Assembly (NCBI GenBank): GCA_964059195.1 | Contig: CAXKWD010000014.1 | Span: forward strand, 2,170,001-2,234,000 | Reading direction: 5' to 3' | From: Ectobius pallidus | Lineage: Eukaryota; Arthropoda; Insecta; Blattodea; Ectobiidae | DNA: 64,000 bases | Part shown: one piece after another, positions 49,257 through 61,200 of the stretch | How the letters are laid out: the number at the start of each line of letters is the position of its first letter | Position numbering within the stretch: the first letter of the stretch is position 1 | Notes under the pieces: model-generated | The model's input: the letters and a program-made list of their open reading frames with translations, nothing else | Told to the model about the DNA's origin: nothing | Databases searched by the model: none | Translations under genes and position numbers: made by a program

Positions 49257-52200
49257 CAATGATCAATACATACAATGAAAATATCGGTGATATGCTAATG
49301 GCATAACAGGGGTTGTAAATTTTTCTTTAATAGAAAAGAATACTGTTGCCTAGCAATGAGTTTCAAAACACGAAAGTGTTGCCTAGCAATGCCATTTTAA
49401 ACCGGAAACTGTTGCCTAGCAATGCCATCAAAAAGAACTGTTGATTAGCAACGTCATTTTTGAACACAATATTGCTACCTATTATAAACGTTTTTAAAAT
49501 ATACTGTTGTGTAGCAATGTCAATATCAGACACAAATATTTTACGTTTCAATGCATTTTTCATGTCGAAACTTTTTCCTTGCAATGTAATTTTTAAAGAC
49601 AATTTGGCTGCCTAACAATGTAATTTTTCTATCACGAAAGGTTTGCCTAGCAATCCCAGTCTAAACCGGAAACTGTTGCCTAGCAATTAAGTTTTGAAAC
49701 AGCTGACTCTTGCTTAGCAATGACATTTTTAACATGAAACTGTAACTTAGCAATGCCATCTCCAAATACGAAACTGTTGCCTAGCAATGTCTTCTATAAG
49801 GAAAAGTTTTTGATCCTTCAATGATCAATTCATACAATGAAAATATCGGTGATATGCTAATGTCAAAACATGGGTTGTAAATTTTACTTTAATAGAAAGA
49901 ATACTGTTGCCTAGCAATTAGTTTTAAAACACGAAAGTGTTGCCTAGCAATGCCATTTTAAACCGGAAACTGTTGCCTAGCAATGTCATCAAAAAGAACT
50001 GTTGCTTAGCAATGTCATTTTTTAACACAATATTGCTACCTATTAAAAGCTTTTAAAAAAAGATACTGTTGCGTAGCAATGTCAATTTCTGACACGAAAC
50101 CTTTACCTTTCAATGCATTTTTCAAAGTAGACACTTCTTCCTAGCAATGTAATTTTTAAATACAATTTGAATGCCTAACAATGTAATTTTTCTATCACGA
50201 AAGTTTTCCCTAGCCATGCTAGTCTAAACCGGAAACTGTTGCCTAGCAATGAAGTTTTAAAACACCTGACTGTTGCTTAGCAATGACATTTTGAATAAGA
50301 AACTGTAGCTTAGCAATGCCATCTCCAAATACGAAACTGTTGCCTAGCAATCTCATCTATAAGGAATACCCTTTAATCCCTCAATGATCAATACATACAA
50401 TGAAAATATCGGTGATATGCTAATGGCATAACAGGGGTTGTAAATTTTTCTTTAATAGAAAAGAATACTGTTGCCTAGCAATGAGTTTTAAAACACGAAA
50501 GTGTTGCCTAGCAATGCCATTTTAAACCGGAAACTGTTGCCTAGCAATGCCATAAAAAAGAACTGTTGATTAGCAATGTCATTTTTGAACACAATATTGC
50601 TACCTATTTAAAGCTTTTAAAAAAAGATACTGTTGCGTAGCAATGTCAATTTCTGACACGAAACCTTTACCTTTCAATGCATTTTCCAAAGTCGAAACTT
50701 CTTCCTAGCAATGTAATTTTTAAAGACAATTTGGCTGCCTATCATCGTAATTTTTCTATCACGAATGTTTTTCCTAGTCATGGCAGTCTAAACCGGAAAC
50801 TGTAGCCTAGCAACGAAGTTTTAAAACACCTGACTGTTGCTTAGCAATGACATTTAGAACAAGAAACTGTAGCTTAGCAATGCAATCTCCAAATACGAAA
50901 CTGTTGCCTAGCAATGTCATCTATAAGGAATAGTTTTTAATCCCTCAATGATCAATACATACAATGAAAATATCGGTGATATGCTAATGGCAAAACATGG
51001 GTTGTAAATTTTGCTTTAATAGAAAGAATACTGTTGCCTAGCAATGAGTTTTAAAACACGAAAGTGTTGCCTAGCAATGCCATTTTAAACCGCAAACTGT
51101 TGCCTAGCAATGTCATCAAAAAGAACTGTTGCTTAGTAATATCATTTTTAAACACAATATTGCTACCTATTATAAACTTTTAAACATATACTGTTGTGTA
51201 GCAATGTTAATTTCAGACACCAAACTTTTACTTTTCAATGCATTTTTAAAAGTCGAAACGTTTTCCTAGCAATGTAATTTTTAAAGACAATTTGGCTGCT
51301 TAACAATGTAATTTTTCTATGACGAAAGTTTTGCCTAGCCATGCCAGTCTAAACCGGAAACTGTTGCCTAGCAATTCAGTTTTAAAACAACTGACTCTTG
51401 CTTAGCAATGACATTTTGAACAAGAAACTGTAGCTTAGCAATGCCATCTCCAAATACGAAACTGTTGCCTAGCAATGTCATCTATAACGAATAGTTTTTA
51501 ATCCTTCAATGATCAATAGATATAATGAAAATATCGGTGATATGCTAATGGCAAAACATGGGTTGTAAATTTTACTTTAATAGAAAGAATACTGTTGCCT
51601 AGCAATGAGTTTTAAAACAAGAAAGTGTTGCCTAGCAATGCCATTTTAAACCAGAAATTGTTGCCTAGCAATGTCATCAAAAAGAACTGTTGCTTAGCAA
51701 TGTCATTTTTGAACACAATATTGCTACCTATTAAAAGCTTTTAAAAAAGATACTGTTGCGTAGCAATGTCAATTTCTGACACGAAGCCTTTACCTTTCAA
51801 TGCATTTTCCAAAGTCGAAACTTCTTCCTAGCAATGTAATTTTTAAAGACAATTTGGCTGCCTATCAACGTAATTTTTCTATCACGAATGTTTTTCCTAG
51901 CCATGCCAGTCTAAACCGGAAACTGTAGCCTAGCAATGAAGTTTTAAAACACCTGACTGTTGCTTAGCAATGACATTTTGATCAAGAAACTGTAGCTTAG
52001 CAATGCCATCTCCAAATACGAAACTGTTGCCTAGCAATGTCATCTATAAGGAATAGTTCTTAATCCTTCAATGATCAATACATACAATGAAAATATCGGT
52101 GATATGCTAATGTCAAAACATGGGTTGTAAATTTTACTTTAATAGAAAGAATACTGCTGCCTAGCAATGAGTTTTAAAACACGAAAGTGTTGCCTAGCAA

Positions 52201-55200
52201 TGCCATTTTAAACCAGAAACTGTTGCCTAGCAATGTCATCAAAAAGAACTGTTGCTTAGCAATGTCATTTTTGAACACAATATTGCTACCTATTAAAAGC
52301 TTTTAAAAAAAGATACTGTTGCGTAGCAATGTCAATTTCTGACACGAAACCTTTACCTTTCAATGCATTTTCCAAAGTGGAAACTTCTTCCTAGCAATGT
52401 AATTTTTAAAGACAAATTGACAGCCTAACAATGTAATTTTTCTATCACGAAAGTTTTCCCTAGCCATGCCAGTCTAAAAAGAAACTGTAGCCTAGCAATG
52501 AAGTTTTAAAACACCTGACTGTTGCTTAGCAATGACATTTTGAATAAGAAACTGTAGCTTAGCAATGCCATCTCCAAATACGAAACTGTTGCCTAGCAAT
52601 GTCATCTATAAGGAATACCCTTTAATCCCTCAATGATCAATACATACAATGAAAATATCGGTGATATGCTAATGGCATAACAGGGGTTGTAAATTTTTCT
52701 TTAATAGAAAAGAATACTGTTGCCTAGCAATGAGTTTCAAAACACGAAAGTGTTGCCTAGCAATGCCATTTTAAACCGGAAACTGTTGCCTAGCAATGCC
52801 ATCAAAAAGAACTGTTGATTAGCAACGTCATTTTTGAACACAATATTGCTACCTATTATAAACGTTTTTAAAATATACTGTTGTGTAGCAATGTCAATAT
52901 CAGACACAAATATTTTACGTTTCAATGCATTTTTCATGTCGAAACTTTTTCCTTGCAATGTAATTTTTAAAGACAATTTGGCTGCCTAACAATGTAATTT
53001 TTCTATCACGAAAGGTTTGCCTAGCAATCCCAGTCTAAACCGGAAACTGTTGCCTAGCAATTAAGTTTTAAAACAGCTGACTCTTGCTTAGCAATGACAT
53101 TTTTAACATGAAACTGTAACTTAGCAATGCCATCTCCAAATACGAAACTGTTGCCTAGCAATGTCTTCTATAAGGAAAAGTTTTTGATCCTTCAATGATC
53201 AATTCATACAATGAAAATATCGGTGATATGCTAATGTCAAAACATGGGTTGTAAATTTTACTTTAATAGAAAGAATACTGTTGCCTAGCAATTAGTTTTA
53301 AAACACGAAAGTGTTGCCTAGCAATGCCATTTTAAACCGGAAACTGTTGCCTAGCAATGTCATCAAAAAGAACTGTTGCTTAGCAATGTCATTTTTTAAC
53401 ACAATATTGCTACCTATTAAAAGCTTTTAAAAAAAGATACTGTTGCGTAGCAATGTCAATTTCTGACACGAAACCTTTACCTTTCAATGCATTTTTCAAA
53501 GTAGACACTTCTTCCTAGCAATGTAATTTTTAAATACAATTTGAATGCCTAACAATGTAATTTTTCTATCACGAAAGTTTTCCCTAGCCATGCTAGTCTA
53601 AACCGGAAACTGTTGCCTAGCAATGAAGTTTTAAAACACCTGACTGTTGCTTAGCAATGACATTTTGAATAAGAAACTGTAGCTTAGCAATGCCATCTCC
53701 AAATACGAAACTGTTGCCTAGCAATGTCATCTATAAGGAATACCCTTTAATCCCTCAATGATCAATACATACAATGAAAATATCGGTGATATGCTAATGG
53801 CAGAACAGGGGTTGTAAATTTTTCTTTAATAGAAAAGAATACTGTTGCCTAGCAATGAGTTTTAAAACACGAAAGTGTTGCCTAGCAATGCCATTTTAAA
53901 CCGGAAACTGTTGCCTAGCAATGCCATAAAAAAGAACTGTTGATTAGCAATGTCATTTTTGAACACAATATTGCTACCTATTTAAAGCTTTTAAAAAAAG
54001 ATACTGTTGCGTAGCAATGTCAATTTCTGACACGAAACCTTTACCTTTCAATGCATTTTCCAAAGTCGAAACTTCTTCCTAGCAATGTAATTTTTAAAGA
54101 CAATTTGGCTGCCTATCATCGTAATTTTTCTATCACGAATGTTTTTCCTAGTCATGGCAGTCTAAACCGGAAACTGTAGCCTAGCAACGAAGTTTTAAAA
54201 CACCTGACTGTTGCTTAGCAATGACATTTAGAACAAGAAACTGTAGCTTAGCAATGCCATCTCCAAATACGAAACTGTTGCCTAGCAATGTCATCTATAA
54301 CGAATAGTTTTTAATCCTTCAATGATCAATAGATATAATGAAAATATCGGTGATATGCTAATGGCAAAACATGGGTTGTAAATTTTACTTTAATAGAAAG
54401 AATACTGTTGCCTAGCAATGAGTTTTAAAACAAGAAAGTGTTGCCTAGCAATGCCATTTTAAACCAGAAATTGTTGCCTAGCAATGTCATCAAAAAGAAC
54501 TGTTGCTTAGCAATGTCATTTTTGAACACAATATTGCTACCTATTAAAAGCTTTTAAAAAAGATACTGTTGCGTAGCAATGTCAATTTCTGACACGAAAC
54601 CTTTACCTTTCAATGCATTTTCCAAAGTCGAAACTTCTTCCTAGCAATGTAATTTTTAAAGACAATTTGGCTGCCTATCAACGTAATTTTTCTATCACGA
54701 ATGTTTTTCCTAGCCATGCCAGTCTAAACCGGAAACTGTAGCCTAGCAATGAAGTTTTAAAACACCTGACTGTTGCTTAGCAATGACATTTTGATCAAGA
54801 AACTGTAGCTTAGCAATGCCATCTCCAAATACGAAACTGTTGCCTAGCAATGTCATCTATAAGGAATAGTTCTTAATCCTTCAATGATCAATACATACAA
54901 TGAAAATATCGGTGATATGCTAATGTCAAAACATGGGTTGTAAATTTTACTTTAATAGAAAGAATACTGCTGCCTAGCAATGAGTTTTAAAACACGAAAG
55001 TGTTGCCTAGCAATGCCATTTTAAACCAGAAACTGTTGCCTAGCAATGTCATCAAAAAGAACTGTTGCTTAGCAATGTCATTTTTGAACACAATATTGCT
55101 ACCTATTAAAAGCTTTTAAAAAAAGATACTGTTGCGTAGCAATGTCAATTTCTGACACGAAACCTTTACCTTTCAATGCATTTTCCAAAGTGGAAACTTC

Positions 55201-58200
55201 TTCCTAGCAATGTAATTTTTAAAGACAAATTGACAGCCTAACAATGTAATTTTTCTATCACGAAAGTTTTCCCTAGCCATGCCAGTCTAAAAAGAAACTG
55301 TAGCCTAGCAATGAAGTTTTAAAACACCTGACTGTTGCTTAGCAATGACATTTTGAACAAGAAACTGTAGCTTAGCAATGCCATCTCCAAATACGAAACT
55401 GTTGCCTAGGAATGTCATCTACAAGGAATAGTTTTTAATCCCTCAATGATCAATACATACAATGAAAATATCGGTGATATGCTAATGGCAAAACATGGGT
55501 TGTAAATTTTGCTTTAATAGAAAGAATACTGTTGCCTAGCAATGAGTTTTAAAACACGAAAGTGTTGCCTAGGAATGCCATTTTAAACCCGAAACTGTTG
55601 CCTAGCAATGTCATCAAAAAGAATTGTTGCTTAGCAATGTCATTTTTAAACACAATATTGCTACCTATTATAAACTTTTTTAAAATATACTGTTGTGTAG
55701 CAATGTCAATATCAGACACAAATATTTTACGTTTCAATGCATTTTTCATGTCGAAACTTTTTCCTTGCAATGTAATTTTTAAAGACAATTTGGCTGCCTA
55801 ACAATGTAATTTTTCTATCACGAAAGGTTTGCCTAGCAATCCCAGTCTAAACCGGAAACTGTTGCCTAGCAATTAAGTTTTAAAACAGCTGAATCTTGCT
55901 TAGCAATGACATTTTTAACATGAAACTGTAACTTAGCAATGCCATCTCCAAATACGAAACTGTTGCCTAGCAATGTCTTCTATAAGGAAAAGTTTTTGAT
56001 CCTTCAATGATCAATTCATACAATGAAAATATCGGTGATATGCTAATGTCAAAACATGGGTTGTAAATTTTACTTTAATAGAAAGAATACTGTTGCCTAG
56101 CAATTAGTTTTAAAACACGAAAGTGTTGCCTAGCAATGCCATTTTAAACCGGAAACTGTTGCCTAGCAATGTCATCGAAAAGAACTGTTGCTTAGCAATG
56201 TCATTTTTTAACACAATATTGCTACCTATTAAAAGCTTTTAAAAAAAAGATACTGTTGCGTAGCAATGTCAATTTCTGACACGAAACCTTTACCTTTCAA
56301 TGCATTTTTCAAAGTAGACACTTCTTCCTAGCAATGTAATTTTTAAATACAATTTGACTGCCTAACAATGTAATTTTTCTATCACGAAAGTTTTCCCTAG
56401 CCATGCTAGTCTATACCGGAAACTGTTGCCTAGCAATGAAGTTTTAAAACACCTGACTGTTGCTTAGCAATGACATTTTGAATAAGAAACTGTAGCTTAG
56501 CAATGCCATCTCCAAATACGAAACTGTTGCCTAGCAATGTCATCTATAAGGAATACCCTTTAATCCCTCAATGATCAATACATACAATGAAAATATCGGT
56601 GATATGCTAATGGCATAACAGGGGTTGTAAATTTTTCTTTAATAGAAAAGAATACTGTTGCCTAGCAATGAGTTTCAAAACACGAAAGTGTTGCCTAGGA
56701 ATGCCATTTTAAACCCGAAACTGTTGCCTAGCAATGTCATCAAAAAGAACTGTTGCTTAGCAATGTCATTTTTAAACACAATATTGCTACCTATTATAAA
56801 CGTTTTTAAAATATACTGTTGTGTAGCAATGTCAATATCAGACACAAATATTTTACGTTTCAATGCATTTTTCATGTCGAAACTTTTTCCTTGCAATGTA
56901 ATTTTTAAAGACAATTTGGCTGCCTAACAATGTAATTTTTCTATCACGAAAGGTTTGCCTAGCAATCCCAGTCTAAACCGGAAACTGTTGCCTAGCAATT
57001 AAGTTTTAAAACAGCTGACTCTTGCTTAGCAATGACATTTTTAACATGAAACTGTAACTTAGCAATGCCATCTCCAAATACGAAACTGTTGCCTAGCAAT
57101 GTCTTCCATAAGGAAAAGTTTTTGATCCTTCAATGATCAATTCATACAATGAAAATATCGGTGATATGCTAATGTCAAATCATGGGTTGTAAATTTTACT
57201 TTAATAGAAAGAATACTGTTGCCTAGCAATTAGTTTTAAAACACGAAAGTGTTGCCTAGCAATGCCATTTTAAACCGGAAACTGTTGCCTAGCAATGTCA
57301 TCAAAAAGAACTGTTGCTTAGCAGTGTCATTTTTTAACACAATATTGCTACCTATTAAAAGCTTTTAAAAAAAGATACTGTTGCGTAGCAATGTAAATTT
57401 CTGACACGAAACCTTTACCTTTCAATGCATTTTTCAAAGTAGAAACTTCTTCCTAGAAATGTAATTTTTAAATACAATTTGACTGCCTAACAATGTAATT
57501 TTTCTATCACGAAAGTTTTCCCTAGCCATGCTAGTCTAAACCGGAAACTGTTGCCTAGCAATGAAGTTTTAAAACACCTGACTGTTGCTTAGCAATGACA
57601 TTTTGAATAAGAAACTGTACCCTTGCAATGCCATCTCCAAATACGAAACTGTTGCCTAGCAATGTCATCTATAAGGAATAGTTTTTAATCCTTCAATGAT
57701 CAATAGATACAATGAAAATATCGGTGATATGCTAATGTCAAAACATGGTTTGTAAATTTTACTTTAATAGAAAGAATACTGATGCTTAGCAATGAGTTTT
57801 AAAACACGAAAGTGTTGCCTAGCAATGCCATTTTAAACCGGAAACTGTTGCCTAGCAATGGCATCAAAAAGAACTGTTGCTTAGCAATGTAATTTTAAAC
57901 ACATTATTGCTACCTATTATAAACTTTTAAATAATATACTGTTGCGTAGCAATGTCAATTTCTGACACGAAACCTTTACCTTTCAATGCATTTTTCAAAT
58001 TCGAAACTTCTTCCTAGCAATGTAATTTTTAAAGACAATTTGGCTACCTAACAATGTAATTTTTCTATCACGAATGTTTTGCCTAGTCATGCCAGTCTAA
58101 ACCGGAAACTGTTGCCTAACAATGAAGTTTTATAACACCTGACTGTTGCTTAGCAATGACATTTTGAATAAGAAACTGTAGCTTAGCAATGCCATCTCCA

Positions 58201-61200
58201 AATACAAAACTGTTGCCTAGCAATGTCATCTGTAAGGAATAGTTCTTAATCCTTCAATGATCAATACATACAATGAAAATATCGGTGATATGCTAATGTC
58301 AAAACATGGGTTGTAAATTTTACTTTAATAGAAAGAATACTGCTGCCTAGCAATGAGTTTTAAAACACGAAAGTGTTGCCTGGCAATGCCATTTTAAACC
58401 AGAAACTGTTGCCTAGCAATGTCATCAAAAAGAACTGTTGCTTAGGAATGTCATCTTTAACACAATATTGCTACCTATTTAAAGCTTTTAAAAAAAGATA
58501 CTGTTGCGTAGCAATGTCAATTTCTGACACGAAACCTTTACCTTTCAATGCATTTTCCAAAGTCAAAACTTCTTCCTAGCAATTTAATTTTTAAAGACAA
58601 TTTGGCTGCCTATCAATGTAATTTTTCTATCACGAATGTTTTGCCTAACCATGCCAGTCTAAACCGGAAACTGTTGCCAAGCAATGAAGTTTTAAAACAC
58701 CTGACTGTTGCTTAGCAATGACATTTTGAATAAGAAACTGTAGCTTAGCAATGCCATCTCCAAATACGAAACTGTTGCCTAGCAATGTCATCTATAAGGA
58801 ATACCCTTTAATCCCTCAATGATCAATACATACAATGAAAATATCGGTGATATGCTAATGGCATAACAGGGGTTGTAAATTTTTCTTTAATAGAAAAGAA
58901 TACTGTTGCCTAGCAATGAGTTTCAAAACACGAAAGTGTTGCCTAGCAATGCCATTTTAAACCGGAAACTGTTGCCTAGCAATGCCATCAAAAAGAACTG
59001 TTGATTAGCAACGTCATTTTTGAACACAATATTGCTACCTATTATAAACGTTTTTAAAATATACTGTTGTGTAGCAATGTCAATATCAGACACAAATATT
59101 TTACGTTTCAATGCATTTTTCATGTCGAAACTTTTTCCTTGCAATGTAATTTTTAAAGACAATTTGGCTGCCTAACAATGTAATTTTTCTATCACGAAAG
59201 GTTTGCCTAGCAATCCCAGTCTAAACCGGAAACTGTTGCCTAGCAATTAAGTTTTAAAACAGCTGACTCTTGCTTAGCAATGACATTTTTAACATGAAAC
59301 TGTAACTTAGCAATGCCATCTCCAAATACGAAACTGTTGCCTAGCAATGTCTTCTATAAGGAAAAGTTTTTGATCCTTCAATGATCAATTCATACAATGA
59401 AAATATCGGTGATATGCTAATGTCAAAACATGGGTTGTAAATTTTGCTTTAATAGAAAGAATACTGTTGCCTAGCAATGAGTTTTAAAACACGAAAGTGT
59501 TGCCTAGCAATGCCATTTTAAACCGCAAACTGTTGCCTAGCAATGTCATCAAAAAGAACTGTTGCTTAGTAATATCATTTTTAAACACAATATTGCTACC
59601 TATTATAAACTTTTAAACATATACTGTTGTGTAGCAATGTTAATTTCAGACACCAAACTTTTACTTTTCAATGCATTTTTAAAAGTCGAAACGTTTTCCT
59701 AGCAATGTAATTTTTAAAGACAATTTGGCTGCTTAACAATGTAATTTTTCTATCACGAATGTTTTTCCTAGCCATGCCAGTCTAAACCGGAAACTGTAGC
59801 CTAGCAATGAAGTTTTAAAACACCTGACTGTTGCTTAGCAATGACATTTTGATCAAGAAACTGTAGCTTAGCAATGCCATCTCCAAATACGAAACTGTTG
59901 CCTAGCAATGTCATCTATAAGGAATAGTTCTTAATCCTTCAATGATCAATACATACAATGAAAATATCGGTGATATGCTAATGTCAAAACATGGGTTGTA
60001 AATTTTACTTTAATAGAAAGAATACTGCTGCCTAGCAATGAGTTTTAAAACACGAAAGTGTTGCCTAGCAATGCCATTTTAAACCAGAAACTGTTGCCTA
60101 GCAATGTCATCAAAAAGAACTGTTGCTTAGCAATGTCATTTTTGAACACAATATTGCTACCTATTAAAAGCTTTTAAAAAAAGATACTGTTGCGTAGCAA
60201 TGTCAATTTCTGACACGAAACCTTTACCTTTCAATGCATTTTCCAAAGTGGAAACTTCTTCCTAGCAATGTAATTTTTAAAGACAAATTGACAGCCTAAC
60301 AATGTAATTTTTCTATCACGAAAGTTTTCGCTAGCCATGCCAGTCTAAAAAGAAACTGTAGCCTAGCAATGAAGTTTTAAAACACCTGACTGTTGCTTAG
60401 CAATGACATTTTGAACAAGAAACTGTAGCTTAGCAATGCCATCTCCAAATACGAAACTGTTGCCTAGGAATGTCATCTACAAGGAATAGTTTTTAATCCC
60501 TCAATGATCAATACATACAATGAAAATATCGGTGATATGCTAATGGCAAAACATGGGTTGTAAATTTTGCTTTAATAGAAAGAATACTGTTGCCTAGCAA
60601 TGAGTTTTAAAACACGAAAGTGTTGCCTAGGAATGCCATTTTAAACCCGAAACTGTTGCCTAGCAATGTCATCAAAAAGAATTGTTGCTTAGCAATGTCA
60701 TTTTTAAACACAATATTGCTACCTATTATAAACTTTTTTAAAATATACTGTTGTGTAGCAATGTCAATATCAGACACAAATATTTTACGTTTCAATGCAT
60801 TTTTCATGTCGAAACTTTTTCCTTGCAATGTAATTTTTAAAGACAATTTGGCTGCCTAACAATGTAATTTTTCTATCACGAAAGGTTTGCCTAGCAATCC
60901 CAGTCTAAACCGGAAACTGTTGCCTAGCAATTAAGTTTTAAAACAGCTGAATCTTGCTTAGCAATGACATTTTTAACATGAAACTGTAACTTAGCAATGC
61001 CATCTCCAAATACGAAACTGTTGCCTAGCAATGTCTTCTATAAGGAAAAGTTTTTGATCCTTCAATGATCAATTCATACAATGAAAATATCGGTGATATG
61101 CTAATGTCAAAACATGGGTTGTAAATTTTACTTTAATAGAAAGAATACTGTTGCCTAGCAATTAGTTTTAAAACACGAAAGTGTTGCCTAGCAATGCCAT